A DNA stretch of 64,000 nt, from positions 91,587 through 155,586 of the forward strand of contig NZ_BPQD01000025.1 in assembly GCF_022179065.1 (NCBI RefSeq), in the 5' to 3' direction. Positions 17,547 to 28,748 of this stretch are shown piece by piece. Made by a program: the position numbers and the translations under genes. Each line of letters opens with the position of its first letter. The first letter of the stretch is position 1. Source of the DNA: Methylobacterium adhaesivum. Its GTDB lineage: Bacteria > Pseudomonadota > Alphaproteobacteria > Rhizobiales > Beijerinckiaceae. The notes under the pieces were generated by a model that worked only from the letters and a program-made list of their open reading frames with translations, ran no database searches and was not told the origin of the DNA.

Positions 17547-18134
17547 TCAGAGCGACCCCTTCGTAGAGGGAACGCGGCCGCCCTCGCGCGGATCGACGGT
17601 GACGGCTTGCCGCAAGGCGCGGGCCAATCCCTTAAAGCAGCTCTCGGCGATGTGATGGGCATTGTCGCCGTAGAGGGTCTCGACATGGAGGGTGATGCCG
17701 GCGTTCATGGCAAAGGCCTGGAACCACTCGCGCACGAGTTCGGTGTCGAACTGCCCGATCTTCTCGACCTTGAACGCCGTGCGGAACACGAGGAACGGCC
17801 GGCCCGAGATATCGACGGCGACTCGCGTCAATGCTTCGTCCATGGGCAGGTGGATGTCGGCGTAGCGCGCGATGCCGCGCTTGTCGGCCAGGGCCTGGGC
17901 GAAGGCCTGGCCGAGCGCGATGCCGGCATCCTCCGTGGTGTGGTGCTGATCGACGTGCAGGTCGCCCGTGACCGAGACGTCGATGTCGAACAGGGCGTGG
18001 CGGGCCAGCAATTCGAGCATATGGTCAAGGAAGCCGACGCCCGTCGCGATGGTAGCCCGACCGGTTCCGTCGAGGTTCACCGAGACGTGGACGTCGGTTT
18101 CCGCCGTGCGGCGGTCGATGCTGGCGGCGCGCAT
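17547..18134 (-). CDS. hisB: Imidazoleglycerol-phosphate dehydratase
   Basis: This 195-residue protein has the manganese-binding motifs [12 protein letters not shown] and [11 protein letters not shown], and their repeats DISGRPF and [20 protein letters not shown]. This is the monofunctional alphaproteobacterial type without a phosphatase domain. ATG 18134 gives the usual N terminus [18 protein letters not shown] 18158 would add eight residues. It is the first gene of the his run here. Confidence 0.94.
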   Translation of the reverse strand: MRAASIDRRTAETDVHVSVNLDGTGRATIATGVGFLDHMLELLARHALFDIDVSVTGDLHVDQHHTTEDAGIALGQAFAQALADKRGIARYADIHLPMDEALTRVAVDISGRPFLVFRTAFKVEKIGQFDTELVREWFQAFAMNAGITLHVETLYGDNAHHIAESCFKGLARALRQAVTVDPREGGRVPSTKGSL

Positions 18135-18261
18135 GCCTGGTTTTTGCTCGCGTGACATTTGGGTTCGGAAGGCCAAAGCGCCTTCTAGGACCAACATAGC
18201 CTGCCTGTGAAGTGAGCCGCGCCGCGATTCACCAGGAATGCCGGCCGCCAGCCGAGCGGTT

Positions 18262-19143
18262 TCAGCCCCGCAGAACGCGCCCGGCCACGGCGTCGAGCTT
18301 GGCGAGAAGCACCGGATCGCGGTGGCTCTCGGCCGTCATGATGGCGCCGTCGAGGGCGTTCGCGGAGCCCACGGGGCACGCTTCACGCTCCTGCGGAAAG
18401 TCGCGGGCGAGGCGCGCGACGAGGCGGGCGGCCTTGCTCGCATTGGCGCGGGCGACGGCCACGACGGCGGCGACGTCGACGGCGTCATGGGTCGGGTGCC
18501 AGCAATCGAAATCCGTGACCATGGCGATGGTGGCGTAGGTAATTTCGGCTTCGCGGGCGAGCTTGGCTTCCGGCATGTTGGTCATGCCGACGACGTCGTA
18601 GCCCTGGGCCTTGTAGTTGGTCGATTCGGCGTAGGACGAGAATTGTGGGCCGTCCATGCAGACGTAGGTGCCGCCGCGATGGATCGCGATCTCCTCGGCC
18701 TCGGCGGCCTGGGCGATACGGTTCTGCAGGGCGGGACCGACCGGATGGGCGAGGGAGACATGGGCGACGCAACCGTTGCCGAAGAACGACGCCGTGCGGC
18801 CGTGCGTCCGATCGACGAACTGATCGACGAGGACGAACAGGCCCGGGTGGAGCTCGCTGCGGAACGAGCCGCAGGCGGAGAGCGATACGAGGTCGGTGAC
18901 GCCGGCCCGCTTCAGCACGTCGATGTTGGCGCGATAGTTGATGCCCGACGGCGACAGGCGGTGACCGCGTCCATGGCGCGCGAGGAACACCACCTTGGTG
19001 GCGCCGATCCGGCCGATGCGCAGGGCGTCCGAAGGCTCGCCCCAGGGCGACTGCACCGCCTCTTCGCGGACGTCCTCCAGGCCCGGCAGATCGTAGACCC
19101 CCGATCCGCCCATCACGCCGAGAACCGCTTGCGTCATACCCAA
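18262..19143 (-). CDS. mtnP: S-methyl-5'-thioadenosine phosphorylase
   Basis: This 293-residue PNP-family protein has [16 protein letters not shown] at the N terminus, the phosphate-binding stretch [22 protein letters not shown], and the base-binding motif [14 protein letters not shown] with [12 protein letters not shown]. It splits methylthioadenosine into adenine and methylthioribose-1-phosphate for methionine salvage. It lies just downstream of the bc1 operon on the same strand. Confidence 0.94.
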   Translation of the reverse strand: MGMTQAVLGVMGGSGVYDLPGLEDVREEAVQSPWGEPSDALRIGRIGATKVVFLARHGRGHRLSPSGINYRANIDVLKRAGVTDLVSLSACGSFRSELHPGLFVLVDQFVDRTHGRTASFFGNGCVAHVSLAHPVGPALQNRIAQAAEAEEIAIHRGGTYVCMDGPQFSSYAESTNYKAQGYDVVGMTNMPEAKLAREAEITYATIAMVTDFDCWHPTHDAVDVAAVVAVARANASKAARLVARLARDFPQEREACPVGSANALDGAIMTAESHRDPVLLAKLDAVAGRVLRG

Positions 19144-19241
19144 GGCTCCATACGATCAGCGCCGGCCGCCCCCGTTCGGGTGCGCCGGCGCCGTGGTGTT
19201 TCGATGAGGACGGCGCCCGTGTCGAGCCCCGCGCGCTCCGA

Positions 19242-20135
19242 TCAGTAGGTCTTGTGCAGTTCGGGCTGGAGGCCGTGGACCTCGCCACCCACCTTCGCCC
19301 AGATCCGCTTCTTGACGTAGTAGAGCAGGCCCGAGAGCACGATGAGGAACAGGATCACCCGCAGGCCGAGGGCCTTGCGCGCCATCATGTGCGGTTCGGC
19401 CGTCCAGGCCATGAACGCTCCGACATCCTTGGCGTACTGGTCGACGGTCTCGGGGACCACCGGCTCACCCTTGTCGTTCTTCGCGTAGGTCAGCTGCCCG
19501 TCGCTGAGGGGCTTCGGCATCGCGATGAGGTGTCCGGGATAGTACTTGTTGTAGTACGTGCCCGCGGGAACCTCCTTGCCCGCCGGCGGATCCTCGTAAC
19601 CGGTCAGGATTGCGTGGATGTAGTCCACGCCGTGCTCCGTGTAGCCGACGAGGGGCATGGCATCGGTGAGGAACTTCGGGAAGCCGCGCTCGTAGGTGCG
19701 GGCCTTGGCGAGCACCGAGAAATCCGGCGGCGCCTTGCCGCCGTTGGCGGCGGCCGCCGCCTTGTCGTTGGGGAACGGCGACGGGAATGCATCGGCGGCC
19801 CGTGCCGGCCGCTCGACCTCCTCGCCGGAGTCGTTCAGTTCCTTGACCTTGTACTCGGCCGCCAGCGCCTTGATCTGATTGGCGCTGAAGCCGGGACCGC
19901 CGGGCTCGGACAGGTTGCGGAAGCGCACGAGGCTCATGCCGTGGCAGCTCGAGCAGACCTCGCGATAGACCTGGAAGCCGCGCTGTAGCTGGGCCTGGTC
20001 GAAGCGGCCGAACATGCCGGCAAAGCTCCACTTCTCCCGCGGCGGCTGGGGAGCGCCGTGCTCCTCCGCCGAGGCCACGGTGACGCTGAGAGTGGCCGCG
20101 ACGAGGGACGCGGCGAGAAGGCGGGTGGTTTTCAT
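19242..20135 (-). CDS. petC: Cytochrome c1 of the bc1 complex
   Basis: This 297-residue protein has a signal peptide (to about residue 23), the heme c site CSSCH near residue 63, the axial-ligand Met in LIAMPKPLSDG, and a single C-terminal membrane helix (ALGLRVILFLIVLSGLLYYVKKRIW). ATG 20135 is used; a TTG nine bases upstream is also possible. It is the third gene of petABC. Confidence 0.95.
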   Translation of the reverse strand: MKTTRLLAASLVAATLSVTVASAEEHGAPQPPREKWSFAGMFGRFDQAQLQRGFQVYREVCSSCHGMSLVRFRNLSEPGGPGFSANQIKALAAEYKVKELNDSGEEVERPARAADAFPSPFPNDKAAAAANGGKAPPDFSVLAKARTYERGFPKFLTDAMPLVGYTEHGVDYIHAILTGYEDPPAGKEVPAGTYYNKYYPGHLIAMPKPLSDGQLTYAKNDKGEPVVPETVDQYAKDVGAFMAWTAEPHMMARKALGLRVILFLIVLSGLLYYVKKRIWAKVGGEVHGLQPELHKTY

Positions 20136-20157
20136 GGTGCTCAAAAGTCCCCTGCCC

Positions 20158-21444
20158 TCAACCCTTGGTCTGCGGTGCGGCCGCGGCGCCGGCCGGCATG
20201 CCGGATCCCGAGACCTGCTTGCCCGGACCGGTGACGCTCTCGAGGATCGAGCCCGGCAGCCGGTTGGGCGTCTCGAAGAGGCCGACCAGGGGCATCACGA
20301 CGAGGAAGTGGAGGAAGTAATAGGCCGTGCACAGGCGGGCCGCGATGACGTAGCCCCCCTCCGGCGGCTTCGAGCCGAGCCATCCCAGCAGAATCGTGAC
20401 GACGACGAACAGCCAGAAGAACTGCCGATAGATCGGACGGTAGTTGGCCGAGCGCACGCGCGAGGTGTCGAGCCAGGGCGCGAAGGCGAGGATGATCACG
20501 GCGCTGAACATCAGGATCACGCCGCCGAGCTTGTCCGGCACTGCGCGCAGGATCGCGTAGAACGGCAGGAAGTACCATTCCGGCACGATGTGGGCCGGGG
20601 TCACGGCGGCGTTAGCCGGGACGTAGTTGTCGGCGTGACCGAGGTAGTTCGGCTGGTAGAAGATCCAGTAGGCGAAGAAGATGCCGAACACGACGGTGGC
20701 GAACACGTCCTTCACGGTGGCGTAGGGCGTGAACGGCACAGCGTCCTTGCTCGACTTGATCGGGATGCCGGCCGGATTGTTCTGGCCGGTGACGTGCAGC
20801 GCCCAGACGTGAAGCACCACCACGCCGAGGATCATGAACGGCAGGAGATAGTGAAGCGAAAAGAACCGGTTGAGCGTCGGGCTACCGACGGAGTAACCGC
20901 CCCAGAGCAGGCTCTGGATCGTCTCGCCGACGATCGGAATCGCACCCAGGATGCTGGTGATGACGGTGGCGCCCCAGAAGCTCATCTGGCCCCACGGCAG
21001 GGTGTAGCCGAGGAAGGCGGTGGCCATCATCAGCAGGTAGATGATCACGCCGAGGATGTAGAGGATCTCGCGCGGGGCCTTGTATGAGCCATAATACAGC
21101 GCTCGGAACATGTGGATGTAGACCGCGACGAAGAACATCGACGCGCCGTTGGCATGCATATAGCGCAGCAGCCAGCCGTAGTTCACGTCGCGCATGATGT
21201 GCTCGACGGAGTTGAACGCGTTGGCGGCGGACGGATCGTAGTGCATCGCCAGCCAGATGCCGGTGACGATCTGCGACATCAGCATGGCGATGAGGATCGC
21301 CCCGAAGGTCCAGAAGTAGTTCAGGTTGCGCGGCACCGGGAAGGCGACGAACGACGAGTGGACGAGGCCGACGAGCGGCAGGCGCGATTCGAACCACTTC
21401 GCCAGGCGGCTCTTGGGGACATAGGTGTTGGCGTGTGCGCTCAT
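20158..21444 (-). CDS. petB: Cytochrome b of the bc1 complex
   Basis: This 428-residue protein has eight membrane helices. Heme-ligand histidines lie in the second and fourth helices ([25 protein letters not shown] region), and the Qo-site motif PEWY ([14 protein letters not shown]) is intact. It is a full-length fused cytochrome b as in proteobacteria. It is encoded between the Rieske and c1 genes. Confidence 0.97.
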   Translation of the reverse strand: MSAHANTYVPKSRLAKWFESRLPLVGLVHSSFVAFPVPRNLNYFWTFGAILIAMLMSQIVTGIWLAMHYDPSAANAFNSVEHIMRDVNYGWLLRYMHANGASMFFVAVYIHMFRALYYGSYKAPREILYILGVIIYLLMMATAFLGYTLPWGQMSFWGATVITSILGAIPIVGETIQSLLWGGYSVGSPTLNRFFSLHYLLPFMILGVVVLHVWALHVTGQNNPAGIPIKSSKDAVPFTPYATVKDVFATVVFGIFFAYWIFYQPNYLGHADNYVPANAAVTPAHIVPEWYFLPFYAILRAVPDKLGGVILMFSAVIILAFAPWLDTSRVRSANYRPIYRQFFWLFVVVTILLGWLGSKPPEGGYVIAARLCTAYYFLHFLVVMPLVGLFETPNRLPGSILESVTGPGKQVSGSGMPAGAAAAPQTKG

Positions 21445-21497
21445 GGGGCTACCCGCTCCGAAAACTGTTTCATGAAATCCCGTCGCATGGTCCGGCG

Positions 21498-22121
21498 TCA
21501 GGCAGCAGCCTTGCCGCCCTCTTCGCCGATCCGGATCTTGGTGGCCGTCTCAAATCCGTAGGGCGGAACGGGCAGGTTCGTCGGGGCGGGGCCACGGCGG
21601 ACGCGGCCCGAGGTGTCGTACAGCGAGCCGTGGCACGGGCACGACCAGCCCTCATATTGGCCCTGATGTCCGATCGGCACGCAGCCGAGATGGGTGCAGT
21701 TGCCATAGACCACGAGCCATTGGGCGTGGCCGTCCTTGACCCGCGCGGCGTCGGCCTGCGGATCGATGAGATCCTTCATCGGCACGGCGGCCGCTTCCTT
21801 GATCTCCTTCTCCGTGCGGTGACGGACGAAGATGAGCTTGCCGCGCCAGAACACGTTGACGATCTGCCCTTCCTGGATCGGCGTCAGGTCGACCTCAAGG
21901 GGCGCACCCGCCGCGATCGTCTCCGCGTCCGGTGCCATGGAGGCGACGAAGGGCCAGGCCAAGGCGCCGGCCCCGACGGCGAGGGCCGCGCCGGTGGCGA
22001 GGAACATGAAGTCGCGCCGCGTTCCGTCCGTCCCCGGGATGGTGCCGTCGGCATTCACGACCGGGTTCGCCGAAGGGGCCGCAGCGTAATTCGCCGAGGG
22101 GGTCGCCGAGTGGTTCGCCAA
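21498..22121 (-). CDS. petA: Rieske iron-sulfur protein of the bc1 complex
   Basis: About 207 residues. A twin-arginine-like [23 protein letters not shown] forms the signal/anchor. The 2Fe-2S ligands are in NCTHLGCVP and [11 protein letters not shown]. The start is uncertain: TTG 22121 has GGAG eight bases upstream and gives the N terminus [12 protein letters not shown] 22190 is the alternative but has no Shine-Dalgarno. It is the first gene of petABC. Confidence 0.92.
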   Translation of the reverse strand: MANHSATPSANYAAAPSANPVVNADGTIPGTDGTRRDFMFLATGAALAVGAGALAWPFVASMAPDAETIAAGAPLEVDLTPIQEGQIVNVFWRGKLIFVRHRTEKEIKEAAAVPMKDLIDPQADAARVKDGHAQWLVVYGNCTHLGCVPIGHQGQYEGWSCPCHGSLYDTSGRVRRGPAPTNLPVPPYGFETATKIRIGEEGGKAAA

Positions 22122-22293
22122 GTGTCGGACTCCGAGCAGGGATACGGGCACGACCGTACCGCGCGAACGCGGCGTGGCCGGGCGAGACATTAGAGGCTTT
22201 CGAAGGAAAGTCAGCCCGGCGGCAGGCAAGCACCGTCCGGAACTTTTTTGCAATGCGACCCCGCGTCACCGGAAGTTCATCCGGCCGCGTTTG

Positions 22294-23664
22294 TCACAGA
22301 AGCGTGCCGTGCAGGATCAGCATCGCGACGGAAAAGTAGATCACCAGGCCGGTCACATCGACCAGGGTCGCGACGAACGGGGCCGAGGCCGTGGCCGGAT
22401 CGAAGCCGAGCCGCTGGAGCAGGAACGGCAGCATCGAGCCCGTCAGCGAGCCGAAGGTGACGATTCCGACGAGCGCCACGCCGACCGTGGCGGCGACGAG
22501 GGGCCAATGCACGCCGTAATCGTACAGGCCGGTCTTCTGCCAGACGACGATCCGGACCACGCCGATGATCCCGAGGATCCCCCCGAGGACGAGCCCCGTG
22601 GGCAGTTCGCGCAAGGCCACCCGCCACCAGTCGCGCAGGCGGACTTCATGGAGTGCGAGGGCGCGGATGAGAAGCGATGTTGCCTGACTGCCCGAATTGC
22701 CGCCCGAACTCATGATGAGGGGGATGAACAGGGTGAGGACGATGGCCTTCTCCAATTCGCCCTCGAAGCCCTGCATGGCGGTGGCGGTCATCATCTCGCC
22801 GAGGAACAGGGCGCAGAGCCAGCCGGCCCGCTTCCGGATCATCGTGAAGAAGCCGATATCCATGTAGGGGTCGGGCAGAGCCTCCATGCCGCCGAAGCGC
22901 TGCACGTCCTGGGTCTGCTTCTCGACCATAGCGTCGATCATGTCGTCGACGGTGACGATGCCGATGAGGTGGCCCACCGCATCGATGACGGGCAGCGCCA
23001 GGAGATCGTATTTCGAGATCAGGCGCGCGGCCTCCTCGCGGCTTGCCGTAGGCGAGACGGCGAGCGGCCGCCGGCCGGGCGCCACCGAGAGCACGTTATC
23101 GTTCGGATTCCCCGAGATGAGGCGGCGCAGGGGCACCGCCTTGGTGAGCGCCCGTGTGCGTGGGTCGAGGACGAAGATGGAATAGATCGTCTCGCGCGTC
23201 TTCTCGACGTGGCGGACGTGCTCGAGGGTCTGCCCGACGGTCCAGTCGCCCGGCACGGCGACGAATTCGGTGGTCATGAGCGACCCGACGCTCTCCTCGC
23301 CGTAGGCGCTCAGGCGATCGATGGTGCCGCGCGTCTCGGCGTCGAGGCGGGCGCGCAGATCGGAGCGTCCCGGCTCCTCGATCTCGCGGAAGATGTCGGT
23401 GACGCGATCGGCCGACATGCCCGAGAGGAAGGAGGCGACGCGGTCGCGCGGCAGCATCTCGACGATGTCGGCGGCGCAGTCGAGCTCGGGTTGATCCAGA
23501 ACCTCGATGGCGCGGTCTTGTGGCAGGCCGAGGAGGATGGCGGCGGCGACCTCGGGCGCCTCTTCGTTCAGGGCCTCGACGATATCGGGGGCGCGTTCGT
23601 CCGAAAGCCGCGCGGCCAGGACGGAGGGATCGACATTGGCCGTGAAGGAAACGGTCGCGTTCAT
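22294..23664 (-). CDS. mgtE: Magnesium transporter MgtE
   Basis: This 456-residue protein has an N-terminal helical domain (residues 1-125), a CBS pair (about 130-250, with GSLMTTEFVAVP and IVTVDDMIDAM) and a five-helix membrane domain. The channel motif PLIMSSGGNSGSQATSL is present. The cytosolic domains gate the channel by sensing magnesium. ATG 23664 was chosen because earlier in-frame sequence lacks family similarity. Confidence 0.93.
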   Translation of the reverse strand: MNATVSFTANVDPSVLAARLSDERAPDIVEALNEEAPEVAAAILLGLPQDRAIEVLDQPELDCAADIVEMLPRDRVASFLSGMSADRVTDIFREIEEPGRSDLRARLDAETRGTIDRLSAYGEESVGSLMTTEFVAVPGDWTVGQTLEHVRHVEKTRETIYSIFVLDPRTRALTKAVPLRRLISGNPNDNVLSVAPGRRPLAVSPTASREEAARLISKYDLLALPVIDAVGHLIGIVTVDDMIDAMVEKQTQDVQRFGGMEALPDPYMDIGFFTMIRKRAGWLCALFLGEMMTATAMQGFEGELEKAIVLTLFIPLIMSSGGNSGSQATSLLIRALALHEVRLRDWWRVALRELPTGLVLGGILGIIGVVRIVVWQKTGLYDYGVHWPLVAATVGVALVGIVTFGSLTGSMLPFLLQRLGFDPATASAPFVATLVDVTGLVIYFSVAMLILHGTLL

Positions 23665-24042
23665 GGGCTTAAACCTCGCGCGAAGTCGCACGGCCGCGGG
23701 CGGCCGGGGCGTTGCGCCGCCCGAACCCTCAGGGAGCCGGATCGGCGACGTGCGCGGCCGCGCAGGGCGCGGGAGATCGTCGGGAACTGTCGCTGGGCAT
23801 CGTTCGGTTTGAAGGAGCGCCCGCACGGGCAGGCGGCGCGTGCGTGCGCCTCCATCCCGTGCGCGTCAAGCCGGAGTTGCGAGACGGGTCCTACCCTTCC
23901 CCCGAAACCTCCGATTCCATCACGCCGGATCGATCCAGCGGCCGCGTCGTTGAGGCACTGCTCGGCGGCGCCATGCGGATGCCGCTTTACGGCCCCGCCC
24001 TCCCCGACACGACCCTATGAGAAATATAAGTGTAGTGCCCAC
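23665..24042. other. Gene-free stretch between mgtE and pqqA
   Basis: About 380 bases with no convincing coding sequence. The mgtE promoter must lie at its left and the pqqA promoter at its right. The last 60 bases are locally AT-rich (GAGAAATATAAG), unlike the flanks. Confidence 0.5.
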
Positions 24043-24071
24043 TTGTGTTGCGCCCAATGCATCGGCATATT
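24043..24071 (+). promoter_or_regulatory. Candidate pqqA promoter
   Basis: TTGTGT (24043-24048), a 17-bp spacer, then CATATT (24066-24071), each a 4-of-6 match or better to sigma-70 boxes. It lies 30 bases before the first pqqA ATG, leaving a short leader with GGAG at 24090-24093. Confidence 0.45.
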
Positions 24072-24100
24072 CAGGGGGTCGAACACGAAGGAGAAACACC

Positions 24101-24190
24101 ATGAAGTGGTCAGCCCCCGTCGTTCAAGAAATCTGCGTCGGCATGGAAGTCACGAGCTACGAGTCGGCAGAAATCGATCCCTTCAACTAA
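24101..24190 (+). CDS. pqqA: PQQ precursor peptide PqqA, copy 1
   Basis: A 29-residue peptide beginning MKWSAPVVQE. The Glu16-x-x-x-Tyr20 pair (E-V-T-S-Y) that PqqE crosslinks to make pyrroloquinoline quinone is intact. GGAG lies seven bases upstream. PQQ is the cofactor of methanol and other quinoprotein dehydrogenases. pqqBCDE do not follow; a second copy and a terminator do. Confidence 0.95.
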   Translation: MKWSAPVVQEICVGMEVTSYESAEIDPFN

Positions 24191-24250
24191 GGGATCGGCG
24201 TCCCTCGGGACGTCCGTCGTAACCATCCAACCCAAACCAGGAGAAACGCC

Positions 24251-24340
24251 ATGAAGTGGTCTGCCCCCATCGTTCAGGAAGTCTGCGTCGGCATGGAAGT
24301 CACCAGCTACGAGTCGGCTGAGATCGACACCTTCAACTAA
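24251..24340 (+). CDS. pqqA: PQQ precursor peptide PqqA, copy 2
   Basis: A 29-residue near-duplicate of copy 1, 60 bases downstream, differing at three positions (V7I, I10-region V11 for I11, and T27 for P27). The crosslinked Glu16 and Tyr20 are kept. It has its own AGGAG. The flanking GAGAAAC-CC-ATGAAGTGGTC is shared with copy 1, so this is a local tandem duplication with both products apparently functional. Confidence 0.95.
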   Translation: MKWSAPIVQEVCVGMEVTSYESAEIDTFN

Positions 24341-24360
24341 GACCGCCGTTACCTGATGAG

Positions 24361-24393
24361 GGGTGCCGTCCAGATTGGGCGGCACCCTTTTTT
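24361..24393 (+). terminator. Terminator after the pqqA pair
   Basis: GGGTGCCG pairs with CGGCACCC across an 11-base loop, followed by six Ts. It begins 20 bases after the second pqqA stop, so the transcript contains only the two peptides. Confidence 0.9.
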
Positions 24394-24605
24394 GTTGTGC
24401 GGAGCATTGATGGCGCCCTGCCCAGTCGCCGCGTGAGCCCCGCCTTACTCGTGTTCTCCGGTGCGAGGATCGGGTCGGGCTCGCAGCCAGACTGACGCGC
24501 CTGCTTCTGAAAAAGCGCCGGTCAATAGACTCGGTCCATAGGCGCCAGAGCGGCGATTACCTGGATGATCCCCGCGGATCGGGATCGGGCCGGTTGTCGA
24601 AACGG

Positions 24606-24647
24606 AAGCGGGCCCACCCGCTCCGGTTCCGGTGCGTGGGCCCGCTT
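24606..24647. repeat. Long perfect stem-loop between pqqA and the MarR gene
   Basis: A 12-bp perfect inverted repeat, AAGCGGGCCCAC and its complement, encloses 18 bases that contain a further CCGG-TT-CCGG hairpin. It lies about 110 bases beyond the MarR stop and 210 after the pqqA terminator. No strong T run follows on either strand, so it may be a weak terminator or an RNA-stability element. The rest of 24394-24759 holds nothing recognisable. Confidence 0.5.
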
Positions 24648-24759
24648 CTCCTAAATCTTCCGCTTGGTTCCCTCCGGAACTCGGAGGGCACCGACGCCGG
24701 TAGTCGGTTGGCTTTCCGCAGCTCTTGCCGATCAAACCGGCGCCGCCTTCGAGGCTCTG

Positions 24760-25269
24760 CTAGAGCCGGTAACGGATCTGATCGGTCCAGAAGCGCTCGA
24801 GGCGGCCCAGGGCCGTGTTCATGCGGCCGAAATCGTCGTCCGAGATGCCGCCGATGGGCTGAATGGTGCGGGCATGCTTGTCGTACAGGCTCTGGATGAT
24901 GTCGTGGATCTGGCGGCCCTTGTCGGTGAGGCTGATCCGCACGGAACGGCGGTCCGTGGTGGAGCGGGCATGGTGGAGGTAGCCGGCCTCGACGAGCTTC
25001 TTGACGTTGTAGGAGACGTTGGAACCGAGATAGTAGCCCTTGGTGCGCAGCTCGCTCGCAGTGAGTTCCTTGTCGCCGATGTTGTAGAGCAGCAGGGCCT
25101 GGACGCTGTTGACGTCCTCGCGGTCGCGGCGCTCGAACTCGTCCTTGATCACATCGAGGAGGCGGCGGTGCAGGCGCTCCACGAGGTGGAGGGCTTCGAG
25201 GTAGGAGCCGTGGGGGGCGGCCTCGGGGGCGGTATTCGTCTCGCTAACCTTGGTTGCCTGGGACTTCAT
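24760..25269 (-). CDS. MarR family regulator, LdtR-like
   Basis: This 169-residue winged-helix protein has LVERLHRRLLDVIKDEFERRDREDVNSVQALLLYNIGDKELTASELR, then the recognition region YYLGSNVSYNVKKLVEAGYLHH and wing RSTTDRRSVRISLT. It resembles LdtR, a MarR protein of Liberibacter and Sinorhizobium that controls an L,D-transpeptidase and stress tolerance. ATG 25269 has GAGG six bases upstream. Its target genes are not evident nearby. Confidence 0.8.
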   Translation of the reverse strand: MKSQATKVSETNTAPEAAPHGSYLEALHLVERLHRRLLDVIKDEFERRDREDVNSVQALLLYNIGDKELTASELRTKGYYLGSNVSYNVKKLVEAGYLHHARSTTDRRSVRISLTDKGRQIHDIIQSLYDKHARTIQPIGGISDDDFGRMNTALGRLERFWTDQIRYRL

Positions 25270-25433
25270 CGCTGGCCTCGTCAAATCTTCGCGTTGCAGG
25301 GCCGGTGTTCGTTGCCACCGCTCATGAACCCAACCTAGGCAGCGCGGATGAAAGACGGTTTAAGCGATAGGATGAATTTGCGATTTACCTCTGTCGGTAA
25401 ATGCAAGATGAAGCGATCGTCGTAAGGACTCGT

Positions 25434-25892
25434 TCACCGGATTTCGCGCGCCGCCAACCAGGATAGGACAAAGTAGATCGTCACGATGCTTGCCTGCAGA
25501 ACAAGGTGAGGCACTGACATTGGCAGCAGATGCGGTGTCAGGAGCGCGAGGGTCAGGGCGCTCGTCGCTGCGAGCAGCCAGACAACGCCGCCCCAAGCAC
25601 TGGTGAGCCACAGGCCGACCGCCGCCATGGCGTCGATGACGGCGAAGTAGACGATCACCGTCTGGCGGGGAACCGGCTCGGTCGCGAATGGCGCCGCGCC
25701 CGGCAGGACGTCGACGATCGAGGCCCAGTTGGCCACGGCCTTCGCGAGCCAGATCAGCGCGGTCAGGCGCATGAACCACACCAGAACCACGTCCCAGCCC
25801 GTCTGGGGTGGGCGCGGCGACCGCTCGATCCGGTCGTCGCCCTCCCCCGCGCGCCCGCCCCGCCCCCCGCCAACCTTGGTCAAACTGCGCAC
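25434..25892 (-). CDS. Four-helix membrane protein, possibly DUF6163
   Basis: About 152 residues with four hydrophobic helices: LVWFMRLTALIWLAKAVANW, VIVYFAVIDAMAAVGLWLTSAWGGVVWLLAATSALTLALL, and a last one near LVLQASIVTIYFVLSW. The WG-VVW turn and position directly upstream of an LdtR-like gene match a small membrane family annotated as DUF6163 in Rhizobiales; that assignment is from memory. The start is uncertain because the first 30 residues are Gly/Arg-rich. The function is unknown. Confidence 0.6.
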   Translation of the reverse strand: MRSLTKVGGGRGGRAGEGDDRIERSPRPPQTGWDVVLVWFMRLTALIWLAKAVANWASIVDVLPGAAPFATEPVPRQTVIVYFAVIDAMAAVGLWLTSAWGGVVWLLAATSALTLALLTPHLLPMSVPHLVLQASIVTIYFVLSWLAAREIR

Positions 25893-25943
25893 GTCGTGTC
25901 CGTTCCTTTCTTGAAGGCCCTAACCGGATCCCCGGCCGCGGCG

Positions 25944-27041
25944 TCATGAATGTCGACCGGCATCCCGCTCCGGCGAGGCGTGAGCGCCGCCCTCGCCCTC
26001 GAACGCGGCCACGATGGCCGCCGCATCGACGGCGTCCAGGGTCGCCGGCCTCCAGGCCGGGGCGCCGGACTTGTCGATCAGGGCCGCCTGCACGCCCTCG
26101 AAGAAGTCATGGCCCTGCATCAGCAGGATCGCGAGACGGGTCTCGGCGGCGATGCACTCGGCGAAGGTCATCGCCCCGCCTCGCCGCATCTGCAAGTGGG
26201 CGATGCACAGGCTGGTGGGTGAGCGGGTGCGGATCAGGGCGGCCGTATCGGCGGCGAAGGCCGCCTCGCTCGAACCCGCCTCGCCTGCCGCCACGGCGTC
26301 GAGCCGCGCGAGGATCCCGGTCACGTCGCGTTCCGAGAAGCACGCCTCGATGAGGGCGCGGTGCGCCATCACGGACCCCGGGGGCGGCGGCACGTCCGCC
26401 TGCGCCGCGAGCGCGGCCTCGATGCTGTCCCCCTCCGCAAGGCTGTCGACGATGGCGTCGAAACGCGCGGCCGGGGCATGATGCGTTGCCAACCCCAGCG
26501 CCAGGGCGTCTCCGGCCCCGATGGTCGCGCCCGTGAGCGCGAGGTAGGCGCCGGCCCGGTGGGGCAGGCGCGGCAGGGCGTAGGTCATGCCGACATCGGG
26601 GAAGAAGCCGATTCCGACCTCCGGCATGGCGAAACGGTAGCCCTCCGACGCGACCCTGTGGCTGCCGTGCAGCGAGATGCCGTTGCCGCCGCCCATGGTG
26701 AGGCCGTCGATGAGCGACACGATGGGCTTGGGGTAGGCCTTCACGGCGGCATCGAGGGCGTATTCGCCGTGCCAGAACGCGTCGACCTCCTCGGAGCGTC
26801 CGGTGCGGGCCAGGGCATGAATCGCCCGCACGTCGCCCCCGGCGCAGAAGGCGCGTCCGCCGACGCCGCGCAGGACGACCCGCGTCACGGAGTCGTCCGT
26901 TTCCCAGGCTTGCAGCTGCCGGTGCATCGCCCGGATCATCGCCAGGGACAGGGCATTCAGCGCGCGCGGCCGGTTCAAAGTCACGAGGCCCACCGCGCCG
27001 CGCCGCGTGAGCAGGATTTCCGCTTCGTCCTCGCCCAGCAT
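25944..27041 (-). CDS. Enoyl-CoA hydratase/isomerase family, 3-hydroxyisobutyryl-CoA hydrolase-like
   Basis: This 365-residue crotonase-fold protein has NRPRALNALSLAMI, an oxyanion-hole motif GRAFCAGGDVRAIH, MGGGNGISLHGSHRVASE and MPEVGIGFFPDVGMTYAL. The length and GFFPDVG motif place it with the ECH_2/HIBCH subfamily rather than plain hydratases. It would release 3-hydroxyisobutyrate from its CoA ester in valine breakdown. No valine-pathway gene is adjacent, so the substrate remains open. Confidence 0.82.
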   Translation of the reverse strand: MLGEDEAEILLTRRGAVGLVTLNRPRALNALSLAMIRAMHRQLQAWETDDSVTRVVLRGVGGRAFCAGGDVRAIHALARTGRSEEVDAFWHGEYALDAAVKAYPKPIVSLIDGLTMGGGNGISLHGSHRVASEGYRFAMPEVGIGFFPDVGMTYALPRLPHRAGAYLALTGATIGAGDALALGLATHHAPAARFDAIVDSLAEGDSIEAALAAQADVPPPPGSVMAHRALIEACFSERDVTGILARLDAVAAGEAGSSEAAFAADTAALIRTRSPTSLCIAHLQMRRGGAMTFAECIAAETRLAILLMQGHDFFEGVQAALIDKSGAPAWRPATLDAVDAAAIVAAFEGEGGAHASPERDAGRHS

Positions 27042-27073
27042 CGCTCATCCTGTCCTCGGGATCGTCCGCATAG

Positions 27074-28641
<1,568 letters not shown>

Positions 28642-28748
28642 GGCGGAGATCCTTGGCGAAGCGATCCGGCGCCGACGGATCTTGAGATTTCGCGGATAGA
28701 CGCCCACCTGCTGGGAACCGAACGCCGCCCTGCCCCGAGGAGCGCCCC

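Noticed and set aside
24101-24340. Direct repeat or CRISPR-like unit
   Set aside because: The repeated sequence is two coding copies of pqqA with a single spacer, not an array.
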